DNA of 64,000 nt. Source: Brachycybe producta (lineage: Eukaryota > Arthropoda > Diplopoda > Playtdesmida > Andrognathidae). Below, in pieces: positions 1 to 10,469 of the stretch (the stretch's first letter is position 1; each line of letters starts with the position of its first letter). A program made the translations under genes and the position numbers. Location: the NCBI GenBank assembly GCA_036925085.1, contig JAUPFP010000011.1:2259797-2323796 (forward strand), written 5' to 3'. Under the pieces are notes generated by a model. It was not told the DNA's origin and did not search any database. It worked only from the letters and a program-made list of their open reading frames with translations.

Positions 1-6
1 ACCACA

Positions 7-229
7 AGTGGAAACACAGGCAATTAGAAAACGGGATGAACAGAAGTTGGCTCCGCCCTTTTTATGACGAACGACAACTTCTATTTGGTTTGTTGTGTGG
101 TTCGACGTTGAAAAGGACGGACCATGTGACGTCAGACTACATAACCAACCAATTAGAAGTTGCATTCGTCATAAAAAGGGCGGAGCCAACTTCTGTTCAT
201 CCCGTTTCCTAATTGCCTGTAGCGGAAAC
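7..229. mobile_element. Mutator-like MITE, family A copy 1, with 9-bp target duplication
   Basis: A foldback element occupies about 16-220. It begins ACAGGCAATTAG and ends CTAATTGCCTGT, and the two halves are largely reverse complements, including the inner motif GTTGGCTCCGCCC and its complement. The flanks 7-15 (AGTGGAAAC) and 221-229 (AGCGGAAAC) match at 8 of 9 positions, as expected for a 9-bp target duplication. A 9-bp duplication is typical of Mutator-like elements; the superfamily call is inferred from this. There is no coding capacity. Confidence 0.75.
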
Positions 230-740
230 AGCTCAGCATCCAACATTTAATAAGCGCCATCTCAGCAAAACCCCATGAAGCTAATACCTGCCCAAAAGCA
301 CCACCAGGTCCATGAGGCCCAGAAAAACCTCATGAGTTTTGCTAAAAACAAAAATCTATATAAAAAGAACAACAAGTGCTGTTAAAAAAAACTCGCGCTC
401 TCGAGATCCTTGGCAACATTTCAAGTCTTACATAGGCTTATTTTCAAGTATTTTTCGAAGGCTTTCAATCAGATTGGTTTTGAAAACACTCAAAAGTGCT
501 TTAAAAAAAGAAAGCAACATTTTTTTGAAGCCTATATGAGAGTTCTATAGATTCAACCCCATATAAACCATATATCTAAGTCTCGTTTGTATCTAATAAA
601 AAAAATGCATTCATTATCCAAATATGCAGGATGAGTGTAAATTCTATGCAAATGCAAATAGAACTCCTTGCAAAATCATCTAAATTATTGCTGCTACAAG
701 AGGGCGCTTTCAATAATTTAATTATCAGAATATGGTAAAT

Positions 741-943
741 GCCAATTAGAAAACGGGATAAACAGAAGTTGGCTCCGCAACTTTTTATGACGAACGCAAC
801 TTCTAATTGGTTGGTTATGTAGTCTGACGTCGCATGCTCCGTCCTTTTCAACGTCGAACCACACAACAAACCAATTAGAAGTTGCCTTTCGTCATAAAAA
901 GGGCGGAGCCAACTTCTGTTTATCCCGTTTTCTAATTGCCTGT
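741..943. mobile_element. Mutator-like MITE, family A copy 2
   Basis: The same palindromic element as at 16-220, with the same inner motifs (GGCTCCGC near the left end, GGGCGGAGCC near the right) and the same terminal CTAATTGCCTGT. The left terminus has lost the first bases of ACAGGC, and I do not see a clean target duplication. Open frames across it on the minus strand are by-products of the foldback sequence. Confidence 0.7.
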
Positions 944-949
944 GAGTAA

Positions 950-1080
950 TGGTGCGCGCAACATGGTATAATTAACATGGCCGAATAAAAGAGATTAAAA
1001 GTCTACATGTCGAGAATAAAGTCGACATGTCGAGATTTAAAAAAAAAAAAAAAATCTCGCATGTCCTTTACAGGGCTCCA
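950..1080. repeat. Short copy of the CGACATGTCG repeat element (family F)
   Basis: Contains CATGGCCGAATAAAAGAGAT, one and a half units of the palindromic ATGTCGAGAATAAAGTCGAC repeat, a poly-A run and a TCCTTTACAGGGCTC end. The same order occurs at 53170-53290, and in reverse orientation with an expanded array at 52495-53095. It looks like a short, unexpanded member of the same dispersed family. Confidence 0.6.
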
Positions 1081-1130
1081 TAAATTTTAAATGAGTTATG
1101 ACATTTTTCTCAATTCAAACTATATATATA

Positions 1131-1461
1131 CTAGTGGGGTAACCCGTCATAAATGACGGGAGCAAAAGTGTGCACATGCGCGTCGTTTTTTCCTTTTTTT
1201 ACTCCTTTCATTTCAATTTCAGTCACCCTCTCCCACTTTTCTCTCTCTCTCCCCCCATTCTACACTTTCCAACCTTTTCCCCTCACCCCCTCCCACTTTT
1301 CTCTCTCTTCCCCTTCTACACTTTCCAATGGAAGAGTTCAACATATAATTGACCTTGAGAAAAAAAAAAACGGTTCATTTATTCAAATTTATATAAATTC
1401 CGACGTGCTTCAATGGTTTTTGTTACTCCACACACACACACATAGACCTAATATATATAGT
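1131..1461 (-). mobile_element. Helitron-like non-autonomous element, copy 1
   Basis: Read on the minus strand, the element ends with an 8-bp-stem hairpin (plus-strand 1143-1160, CCCGTCATAAATGACGGG), then a short spacer and CTAG followed by a host T. Helitrons typically end with a hairpin about 10 bases upstream of CTRR and insert between A and T. A pyrimidine-rich tract, TTCCGACGTGCTTCAA and a CA repeat follow, as in the second copy at 11998-12327. The opposite end is not sharply defined, so the class call is tentative. Confidence 0.45.
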
Positions 1462-2180
1462 TTGAATTGATTGTAAGTATACTTACAATCGCTTTATTGC
1501 ACATGCAACCACTAGTGTCAACCTTCATAACCCAATTTTTAGGATACTAATGGTTTGTTTGCTTTATCATCAGGTGATTGAGATACTCAAAAAGTTATTT
1601 TAAGCCACAAGAATGATGACTTTAGAGCACTTGTGACTGTCACATGATTAAGTGTTAGTTTTGTAAAATGGACACTCTATACACTGTAGAAGCCAGTGAT
1701 GCTGTTTGAAGCACATACTGACATACACAGAAGAATTTGACAAATTTATAACCCTTGTGCCAGTCTGTCTACATAAAAAAAATGGCCGTTTGGTACCGTA
1801 ACTTAAAACTCATCACAAAAACTGATTACTTAGACAACACAAGTGAATGTTACTCTTTTTCTTAAAAAAAGAAAAAAAAAATTGCAAGATGCGCATTAAT
1901 TTTGCCATTTTTTTTTCACCTGAAATACGGCTCCATAAATGACCAATATATGATAGACTCTTGCGCGTGAAAGCTACAACCCTAACATAACATCAACATA
2001 ACTGTATGCGTTCCTTACTTCATAACCTTCACACTGAAGGTCACCTTAATTTCATTTTTTTCCCCCATAAAAGCAAGCATGTGGATGCTATGATTGCTTT
2101 TTGACCTCCATTGCTCTAAAGAGCAATGGAGGTATATAGGATCATGCAAGAAAAGGGGCAAAAAAGGATGTCTGTGTGGC

Positions 2181-2212
2181 TGTGTGTGTGTATGTGTGTG
2201 TGTGTGTGTGTC
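2181..2212. repeat. (TG)n microsatellite
   Basis: Simple TG dinucleotide run with one TA interruption. The flanking open frame on the minus strand is threonine/histidine repeat and not protein-like. Confidence 0.85.
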
Positions 2213-2745
2213 TGGAACCCGATTTAGTTCCTCGAACAACTCAAGAACGGAATGAGATAAAGACATGCAGTATTTTTTATTTGATTCCGTGGGTCAATAT
2301 GAAGCTCCTGACAAAAAATTAGAAAATTTTACCCAGGGGTTATTTTTTTATGAATTTTTTAGAAACAAATTTTGAGTTTTTGGTCATAATTTTTAGTGGG
2401 TCGAACAACTCGAAAACGGGGCCACCTACAATAAAATGTCATCAGACTTAAAATGATGTAAACATTCTGACGATGAAACTGGAAAAAAATTGGAATTTTA
2501 GAGCGATTCGATATATAAAATTTCGATTTTTTAAAAACGTAATTTTTTTTTCAAAAAATCGAGATTCTTCCTCTTTCCAGTTGTAGCATTCGAAAGGGGG
2601 GACTTTTCTATTATTTAGGAGGGGTGTTCCTTTTTATGTTCTGTTATTATTTTTGTATATTAGAATACATGTGACGTATTTTCATTTTAAACCCATATTA
2701 TTACAAATGAATGACGCATGCGCATCACATGTAACTATGTCATGT
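2213..2745. other. No gene seen; AT-rich, with runs of A and T
   Basis: Low-complexity AT-rich DNA with oligo-A/T runs. Two related phrases (TCGAACAACTCAAGAACGG near 2233 and TCGAACAACTCGAAAACGGG near 2400) suggest an internal duplication or an old repeat. No coding or RNA signal was recognised. Confidence 0.5.
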
Positions 2746-2751
2746 ACATGA

Positions 2752-3150
2752 GTACATACATGTGTGTACATGTGCGTACACATGCGCACACGTGTGTACA
2801 TGTGCGTACACATGCGCACACGTGTGTACATGTGCGTACACATGCGCACACGTGTGTACATGTGCATACACATGCGCACACGTGTGTACATGTGCGTACA
2901 CATGCGCACACGTGTGTACATGTGCGTACACATGCGCACACGTGTGTACATGTGCATACACATGCGCACACGTGTGTACATGTGCATACACATGCGCACA
3001 CGTGTGTACATGTGCATACACATGCGCACACGTGTGTACATGTGCATACACATGCGCACACGTGTGTACATGTGCGTACACATGCGCACACGTGTGTACA
3101 TGTGCGTACACATGCGCACACGTGTGTACATGTGCGTACACATGCGCACA
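2752..3150. repeat. 30-bp minisatellite, 13 units, strictly alternating pyrimidine-purine
   Basis: From 2761 the sequence is thirteen 30-bp units that differ only by G or A at one position (order G G G A G G A A A A G G G). Every step in the unit alternates pyrimidine and purine, and the G/A change keeps this. An alternating tract cannot contain TAA, TAG or TGA in any frame of either strand, which is why long frames are open on both strands; they are not genes. The tract favours left-handed Z-DNA. Confidence 0.95.
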
Positions 3151-3400
3151 ATGAAAAAAAGTTGGTTATTGATATATGAAAGCATATATTAAAGCAATGG
3201 AGGTCTATAGGGTTCCTTGAATCCCTTGTTCTTCTTTTTGGTTGAGAGCTAAGGTAGCAAATCACAGCTGTTCTTCCATATACAGTATATATATGTGTGT
3301 GCTTTGCATACTGGAATATTATGTTGACATTTTGACAATTGACTACAAGGGCGTAGCTGGGGACCAGCAGCCACCCGCGAATGCGGGGAGGGGAATGGGT

Positions 3401-3836
3401 GCAGGAGGATTGGAAGGTTGCTGGAGGATTAGAAGGGCCCAGGAGGATTAGAAGGGCGCAGGAGGATTAGAAGGGCCCAGGAGGATTGGAAGGGCGCAGG
3501 AGGATTGGAAGGGCGCAGGAGGATTGGAAGGGCGCAGGAGGATTGGAAGGGCGCAGGAGGATTGGAAGGGCGCAGGAGGATTGGAAGGGCGCAGGAGGAT
3601 TGGAAGGGCGCAGGAGGATTGGAAGGTTGCAGAAGGATTGGAAGGTTGCAGAAGGATTGGAAGGTTGCAGGAGGATTGGAAGGGCGCAGGAGGATTGGAA
3701 GGGCGCAGGAGGATTGGAAGGGCGCAGGAGGATTAGAAGGGCCCAGGAGGATTGGAAGGGCGCAGGAGGATTGGAAGGGCGCAGGAGGATTGGAAGGGCG
3801 CAGGAGGATTGGAAGGTTGCAGGAGGATTGGAGGTG
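3401..3836. repeat. 19-bp minisatellite, about 23 units
   Basis: Tandem GAGGATTGGAAGGGCGCAG units with variants (TTGCA for GCGCA, GGGCCC for GGGCGC, TTAG for TTGG). Variants cluster in the middle (3620-3670) and at the edges. The open frames here (repeats of G-R-A-Q-E-D-W-K on one strand and P-S-N-P-P-A on the other) come from a unit length not divisible by 3 and are not considered coding. Confidence 0.95.
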
Positions 3837-3849
3837 CAAAGGGGGCGCA

Positions 3850-4975
3850 ATGTGACAATGTGGCAGCCTATTATAATTTTTAAATTTATTAAGTGGAGTT
3901 TATGCTTTCGGATGTTCTTTTTTTTTCAGAGATATTTTTATCGAGTTCTAGAAAGGCCTTTAAGCCCATATTTACGAAACAACTCTGAATAGATAAATTT
4001 TCTTGATAAAAGAAACTATTTGGCACATCAGCTTTTAGCCTGGCAAATATATTAAATAGCGATTGGAAAACAGTGGCTATTTTTATTTCAATGCCCTGTT
4101 TCTTTTTTAACAACAACTTCGACTTTCAAAGTATTTACAGACGTAGACAAAAAAAATTTCACATCCGTTTCCCACTATATTAATCCAAAATTAATTTCTT
4201 GCCACTTTTCTAACAAAAAAAACATATCCTGCACTTCAACTTCATTATATTTTCAGTACTAATGCACAACAAGCTATAACGTGTAGGCGGACCCCCTCCC
4301 CATCCCTCCGAATACTGGAAAATAATGTTTTCACCTCGATTTTACATTTATATTACAATATCAAGTTTGTTTTTAGAATTTTGGAATTTATTTCAGATTG
4401 TGAAATTCCTCACTGCATCAACTTAATTGACATAGGCCTTCCCAAATTTCTAATTTAATAAAAATATAAAACAATTTATAAAATAAACAGAAGTGTCTTG
4501 TATGTGAGGCTATAGTGACGTTTGTGCTTAAAGAACACTCCTCCCGACATCCCCCAACATTCCTCCCAAATGTGTCTTTCTTGTTCGGATTGTTCCTAAA
4601 ACAAAAACACACCCAAACCAAAGCAAAATCTAACAATGGCAACCAGAATGACCCCTCACTAACCAGTTGAAAACAAATTCTATTAAAAAATGTAAAAATG
4701 TAACTGCAGTTAAAAAGGTTAATCACAATTAATTTTCAAGTAAAAACAAATGTGGTTATATTAAACATGGTTAAATTTCGGAACAAATCTAGTCTACAAA
4801 CAACATGGCGGATAGTTAGAGCACTCCATTTTTGACTGAACGAGGAACAAAAATTTCTCAAAATGAGCTACTTTTTTAATAGGAAGTGAAACCGAACAGG
4901 AAGTGACAATCATTTAACTTCATTTAGAAGTGTTTTAAATATGGAAACACAAAAGTGCCACTTCTAGTTTGTACA
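3850..4975. other. No gene seen
   Basis: AT-rich DNA with no protein-like frame, no recognised repeat boundaries and no RNA gene. The minus-strand frame of about 100 codons at 4418-4726 is unlike a conserved protein and has no supporting splice context. Confidence 0.5.
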
Positions 4976-4978
4976 CAG

Positions 4979-5756
4979 TTAAGAAGCTACATCACAAAAT
5001 TACTTCGAAAAATTTCCGCAAAGAGCGCTAGCATCGTTTTTAAATACACAGTCGCAGCAATATGTTTATTTTTCATATTTAAAGTTTTCAAAGTGCAACG
5101 TGCACCTTAAATATATGCTGATCGAGTGATAGAATGACAAAAAATTGGTAAGTGCGGTTCTATTTTTAAAAACTATTTCAAAATCGCGAATTTCTAACTC
5201 TTGTGTTAAACTCCATCGAGTACGCGCTCGTTAGCAAAAAAAAAACCCATTAAAATGCTCCTAAAAATACCTAAAAATAATTTTTAAAAAATAGAAAAAA
5301 AAATCAGCACGTGTGCCAATGTGTTGGCTTCACTGTGGTTTAATTAGTTTTTTTAAATTATTTTACGTATTTTAACGAGCATTTTAATGGATGTTTTTTC
5401 TTATTTGGGCGTACTCAATGGAGTTTAACATGCATAAGAGTTAGAAATTCGCGATTTTTAAATAAGTTTTTTAAAAATAGAAACACACTTACCAATTTTA
5501 TGTCATTCTATCGCTCAATCAGCATATATATTCAAGGTGCACAGTTGGCCAATACTAAGTTTTCAAAGTGCAGTGTACACTGCACACCGCACTTTGAAAG
5601 CTTAATATTGGACAACTTTAAACATGAAAAATAAACATATAGCCCCGACTGTGTGTATTTTAAAAACTAACATTGTGTCTATAGGCTCAATAGAAAAACG
5701 ATGCTAGAGCTCTTTGCAGAGATTTTTCGAAGTAATTATTTGATGTAGCCTCTTAA
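4979..5756. mobile_element. TTAA-flanked palindromic MITE, family B copy 1
   Basis: Flanked by TTAA at 4979-4982 and 5753-5756. The left end (AAGAAGCTACATCACAAAAT...GCAAAGAGCGCTAGCATCG) is inverted at the right end (CGATGCTAGAGCTCTTTGCAG...TGATGTAGCCTCTT). The whole element is a long imperfect palindrome; the inner phrases around 5192-5228 and 5417-5454 are also inverted copies. TTAA target use is the hallmark of piggyBac-type transposases. There is no coding capacity. Confidence 0.75.
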
Positions 5757-5759
5757 CTA

Positions 5760-6835
5760 TAACCATGGTTATGTAACTGCAGTTAATTTTTTGTAGTGGA
5801 AACTAGGTATTAAGCCAGATTCAACCCACAAAATAATGCAGAAACAATACAAGGCCACAGCCTGCTACGCATGTGAGTCATTAAAATGGTTCCATTATTT
5901 GGTTAAAGCAGATATGACTGTAAATTCTAACTATACACAGTATAGAAAGGAAATGAACTGTAGTTAATTTAAACTTGTTTGTTTCCACTACACTATTACC
6001 AAATGGTTATAAGCTTATTATTTTTGTACAGCATTACGTATACACTATAGTTTCAAATTAAATGAGAAAATAAGTTCAATTAGGATCCAGGTCACTAATC
6101 AAATTTAGATTAGTGTTTATTCATTCAAACTTCAATACACGTATTTATCATAAACAAGTCATTAGGACTTTCCCCCCCCCCCCCTTTTTTGGCAACAATT
6201 CACCACATGCTTATTTGGGAGTCACAAAAACACAATTTGATTATAAATGACGTAAATTTATTTTTAATTCTGACAAAAAAAATGAAGGGAGAAAGAAATG
6301 ATCCAGAATTGAGGTTTTTTTCTTTACATGAATGAGCTTAACTCATACTCAGAAAATAAAAACAGTAAAAGACTTTCAAACGACCTCTCTCATTTGCAAA
6401 CAACAACAACAACAAAAACCCACAAAAAGTAGAAAGATACTTAAATAAATTTATGAACTGTGTAAAAGTGACTTTGAATCAGTCGCACAAAAAAAAAAAG
6501 ACTTCAAGTGAAAAAAAAAATCAAAATACGCAAGAATGCAAAAAATGGATTACAACGTTATCCATTAAAAATAATATTAAAAAAAAACACTTCAACAAAT
6601 GGAATTTTAACTGCAATTCATCCCTTTTATCAAAAATAACGACTTCATTTGTAAACGCCTACCTTTGTAACTTTGTTTAGAATGGTTAACAAAATCATGG
6701 CAAGAAGTTTGTTGTTCACGTCAGGAATGAGCAATTTTGAGTCACTTGTAATTTAATACCCAGGATGCGCATCCGTAACCAAATTAGTGTTCAACCAGGG
6801 CCAATCAACACCATTTTAGTAGTTTTATTTTTTAT
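5760..6835. other. No gene seen
   Basis: AT-rich DNA with A-runs, a poly-C tract near 6172-6184 and a CAA microsatellite near 6400. The 75-codon plus frame at 6453-6680 is lysine/asparagine rich because of poly-A and is not supported as a gene. Confidence 0.5.
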
Positions 6836-6838
6836 TCG

Positions 6839-7043
6839 GCAGGAGGGCCGTCTTTAAGTCTTTTGTGACCCCTGCCTTTTGTGGGCTCCACCCTTTTATG
6901 AGCGTCATCAAATTCTAATTGGTTTGTTACTGGGTCTGATGTCACATGCCCAGCATTTTCTATTTCTAGTTGGTTGATATTTGGTCTGATGTTCATAAAA
7001 GGGTGGGGTCAAAAAAATTCTGAAGCTGTCTACAGATGCCTGT
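6839..7043. mobile_element. Mutator-like MITE, family A' copy 1 (left end decayed)
   Basis: The right terminus (GAAGCTGTCTACAGATGCCTGT) is nearly identical to the terminus of the element at 50103-50295, and the interior shares TTTTATGAGCGTCATCAAAT and ATTGGTTTGTTACTGGGTCT with it. The left terminus is diverged, so 6839 is approximate. Confidence 0.6.
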
Positions 7044-7049
7044 GATTTG

Positions 7050-7525
7050 ATTTATCTGTTACAGATATAAGTTTACCTGATAGTATTACTGAAATGCTGG
7101 TGGGGTTTCAAAGAAAGGCCTGCAAAGAAAGGAAAATCGTGCAGTTCACTGATAACTAAGCTACTTTTCCTGATTCGGTTTCCATGTACTGTCTCCACAC
7201 AGTTCACAATATTACACAGTTTTCCTGTTCACACACAACGTTTTGGATACAATGTGTCTTGAACTGTGCCGGCAAAACAGTACAAAATATTAAGTATTAT
7301 TTAAAAAAAAATAGCTTTAGCTTCAGGAGGTTCTGCTTGACCACTTCTCATGAGGGCACTGGTTCCTGACAACCACTCTTGTATACTCTACGATACCCTA
7401 ATCTATGTCACCCTCCCTCTCTAATCTGTACTTCTGTTCAGGCCTATGTTGTCTACCAAGTTACACACTGTAGTATGCGCAGTGATGTAGTTTGTTTTAT
7501 GATACTTTTTATTACTCGCTTTTAT
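7050..7525. other. No gene seen
   Basis: Unremarkable AT-rich sequence between two MITEs, with no protein-like frame or RNA signature. Confidence 0.5.
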
Positions 7526-8431
7526 TTAAGAGCCTAGATACACCGCCATCTTCTTGTTTTGAGCAGACGACAACGAGGCAAATGAGTGTTACTATAGGGT
7601 GTTACTAAAACTGCAAGAAATCGCCTCACAATCGCTCAATTAAAACACAGTAAAGCGCAAAATGCAATAAAAAGTATTGTTCTTTACGTGCTCGATTTAT
7701 ATAAATTTTGAAAAGGTCCTTCTATTTTTAAACAACGTTCAAAGTCGTTCGTTTTTTTAACCCCATGTTAAATCCCATTGGCCCCAAAACCGTCCCACAA
7801 ACATTTGAAAAACTCTCGTTAAAAACGATTTAGAACAATAACAAAATAATTAGCACATACTTTCATGTATTGGTTTCACGATGTTTCGTTTTTATAAATT
7901 TTGAAAAGGTCCTTCTATTTTTTAATAACGTTTAAAATCGTACGTTTTTTAATTCCATGTTAAGTCCCATAGGACTAAAACACCGTCCAACAAAAGTTAA
8001 GAGAACTCATTAAAAATGATTTAGAGCAATCAGAAAAATTAGCACGTACTTACACGTGTTTATTGCCTTCAGGATTATTCCTTTTTCTAAATTTTAAAAG
8101 GGCTTTCTATTTTTAAATAACATTTAAAATCGTACGTTTTTTTAACTCCATGTTAAGTTCCATAGGAGCAAAAAACCGTCCCACAAACATTTGAAGAACT
8201 CCCATTAAAAACGACTTAGAACAATCACACAAAAATTATCACGTGCATTAATCTATTGGCTTCACGATGTTTCCTTTTTATGAGATTAGCACGCGAAATT
8301 ATTTTTCTATTAATTATTATGTGACTTCGAACCGGGAGAAAAAACTTTAAAAAACCGTTTTTCAATCAACAACGATAGCAGCGCCTACATTCGGAGAAAT
8401 TTTGAACTAAACGATGTATCTAGGCTCTTAA
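7526..8431. mobile_element. TTAA-flanked element, family C copy 1, with three internal ~192-bp repeats
   Basis: TTAA at 7526-7529 and 8428-8431 flank inverted ends AAGAGCCTAGATACAC and GATGTATCTAGGCTCTT. Inside are three tandem units; the landmark CCATGTTAA occurs at 7763, 7955 and 8148, a period of 192-193 bp. The copy at 46365-47056 has two such units. TTAA target use suggests piggyBac-type mobilisation. No open frame of note. Confidence 0.75.
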
Positions 8432-8454
8432 CTTCATAATTGGTTTGTTTGTCC

Positions 8455-8870
8455 ACCACCTGAAATATTTGAAAATAATTCACACTGCAAGGGATTCAAC
8501 AACCCATGACCAACATAAATTACATAACCATGTGCTAAGACCTTACCACTGCAGCAAAAAGACAAGAACACATTAGATTTTGTTTTTCCTCCCTTTTATT
8601 TAATTTCATAATTTGTTTGTTTGTCCACCACCTGAAATATTTGAAAATAATTCACACTGCACGGGGATTGAGAACCCATGGCCAACATTACCACTGGGCT
8701 GAGACACTAACAACTACACCGAGATAAGACAAGAACAGATTATATTTTTTTTAGGCCTACTCGCTTTTATCTAACTTAATAATTTGATTGGAATACTTGA
8801 AAATAATTCACAAAGCACGGGGATTGAACTCATGACAAGCAGGCTCATGAGTCATGACCAGCAAGACAAG
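8455..8870 (-). repeat. Three tandem tRNA-like (SINE-like) units
   Basis: The phrase GAAAATAATTCACACTGCA occurs near 8471 and 8643, and a variant near 8799, giving three units of about 155-172 bp. Read on the minus strand, each has a segment resembling the tRNA B box (GGTTC-AATCCC), for example the complement of GGGGATTGAACTCATGAC near 8819. An A-box-like stretch lies upstream. This suggests a tRNA-derived SINE with multiplied heads, but no poly-A tail or target duplication was identified. Confidence 0.4.
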
Positions 8871-8879
8871 AGGGGATTA

Positions 8880-9255
8880 AATCTTGTTTTTTTCCTACTT
8901 TTTAGACCTTTTCTCTATAAAGGCGAGTATCACACAAAAAAACATGTTTTTGTTTAATTTTTCTGTTTTGTATCCAAAACGAATTTCAAAAAATAAAAAT
9001 TCCAAAAAGTAAAATAAAAAAACAATTTTTTTTAATTTTGCCGCCCCAAAAAAAATTGCCACCCTAGGCAGCTTGCTTACTTTGCCTATTGGGAAATCTA
9101 CCCCTGCTCAGATTCATGTTTCTTGACTCCCTTCGAAATGGTAAAACATTGAAACATTGTTGCAAAACATTCCATAGTGTGGACGCTTTTTGAAACATGA
9201 ACAAAGACTCAAAGAGCTCAGTTTGCTATTAATTATTAAAGACTAGACTTTTAAA
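8880..9255. other. No gene seen
   Basis: A-rich sequence, with a phrase GCCGCCCCAAAAAAAATTGCC near 9040 of the sort found in degraded repeats. Nothing else was supported. Confidence 0.4.
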
Positions 9256-9261
9256 ATAGCG

Positions 9262-9489
9262 TTAAACTACTTGAGGACCTTCTTGGAAATTCACTACTAA
9301 GTTGTGTTTTGAGGATTTCGTAACTCCTGCGCCATCTTCTAAATTCATGGTGAACCGAATGTGTTCTCGGCTGAGAAAAGTTTGTGTGACCAGTGCCCAC
9401 CAGCGTTTCTGTTTTATTCGCCCCTCTTGATCAATGACAGTGTAAGCACATATTGAAAGGACCCACTTCTCCGCAGGTGATAGTGACAA
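9262..9489 (-). CDS. Candidate terminal coding exon of an unidentified host gene
   Basis: An open frame of about 75 codons on the minus strand ends at a stop at 9262. Unlike the other small frames in the window it has balanced, protein-like composition, with phrases such as GRIKQKRWWALVTQTFLSRE and REHIRFTMNLEDGAG. There is a pyrimidine-rich stretch and an AG at 9469-9470 that could be a 3' splice acceptor, which would make the exon start at about 9468. There is no convincing initiator codon and I could not find the upstream exon. I do not recognise the family. It may be the last exon of a gene whose other exons lie outside what I could resolve, or a retained pseudo-exon. Confidence 0.35.
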   Translation of the reverse strand: MSLSPAEKWVLSICAYTVIDQEGRIKQKRWWALVTQTFLSREHIRFTMNLEDGAGVTKSSKHNLVVNFQEGPQVV

Positions 9490-9812
9490 TGGTGAAAGCC
9501 AGAAGGATGGAGAGAAACTGAGTTTTGGTGTGGGCTTGGAACAACGTTGCAGGTCTGAATCAGGTCAGTTGCTAATCTGCCCCACAACATTGTATCGGAG
9601 CAGCCCCGCAACAATGTATCACAACAAAGAAACCCTGGTGTGTGTACTAGGATTTAATTATAAAATTAAATTTGAGAAAATAAACATGGCAGTTATTAAC
9701 AACCAAAGTTTGTAAACATGTTTGTGGAACACTCTGTAGTTCTGAATGACATTCTGCCCATTTATGACAAATTACCAAAAATTTCTTAAGGATAAAAAAA
9801 ACTGCAAAGATT

Positions 9813-10468
9813 TTAAGCCGCACTTACACTAGCAACTTTTAATGCAATAAAATGTGCATGTGACAATGTTTGCGCAATGTTTATAGTGTGATATGACATG
9901 CGACTGGATAAAACTTTCTTTTTAACTAGTGCGAGACTCAGTCTCACCGAGTTGAACAGGTTTGAGAGACTTTCAAGTAAACTTTCTGACAAACAACCAA
10001 TCAGGTCGTTTGCCGGAATTGACATATGTAACATTGAACAAATTCCCGGTTTCATGACTTCCGTTTTATGAACTTCCTGTTAGTTGATCACAATATGGAC
10101 ACAAACCAAGGGGGGCAGACATTGAAGAAAATCATGTACGATTTTCACTAAGATTTTACAGCAGATCTCGTGTGGATGGAAAGTCATTTGACTTTTTAGC
10201 TGCATTTTAATGGATATCCAGAATAGAATTGAAATTTTAAAATTCAGTAAAATGCGGATTAAAAGTAAAATAGCTTCCGATACCGTAAGAGATTCACCTG
10301 AATGTCGGCCCCTTGACATAAACTGAAGTTTTGAAAACTTGATGATTGGCAAACTAGGTTGCATAGTGTGATATAGAAGTTTATTACAAAGTTCTAGTTG
10401 CAAATCACATCACAGGTTGCATTGCAAGTTGAATTGCATTGGAGGTTGCTACTGTAATACCGGCTTAA
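9813..10468. mobile_element. TTAA-flanked foldback element
   Basis: TTAA at 9813-9816 and 10465-10468. The left end AAGCCGCACTTACACTAGCAAC is mirrored by GTTGCTACTGTAATACCGGCTT at the right, with mismatches. The interior lacks a protein-like frame. It resembles the other TTAA-bounded elements but shares no obvious internal sequence with families B or C. Confidence 0.5.
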
Positions 10469-10469
10469 G

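Noticed and set aside
2752-3150. CRISPR-like array
   Set aside because: Units are contiguous with no unique spacers, and the sequence is eukaryotic.
2682-3265. Seven overlapping open frames of 130-176 codons
   Set aside because: A strictly alternating pyrimidine-purine tract cannot contain a stop codon, so openness carries no information about coding.
3429-3992. Frames of 116-168 codons on both strands
   Set aside because: They are translations of a 19-bp minisatellite and differ only by frame.
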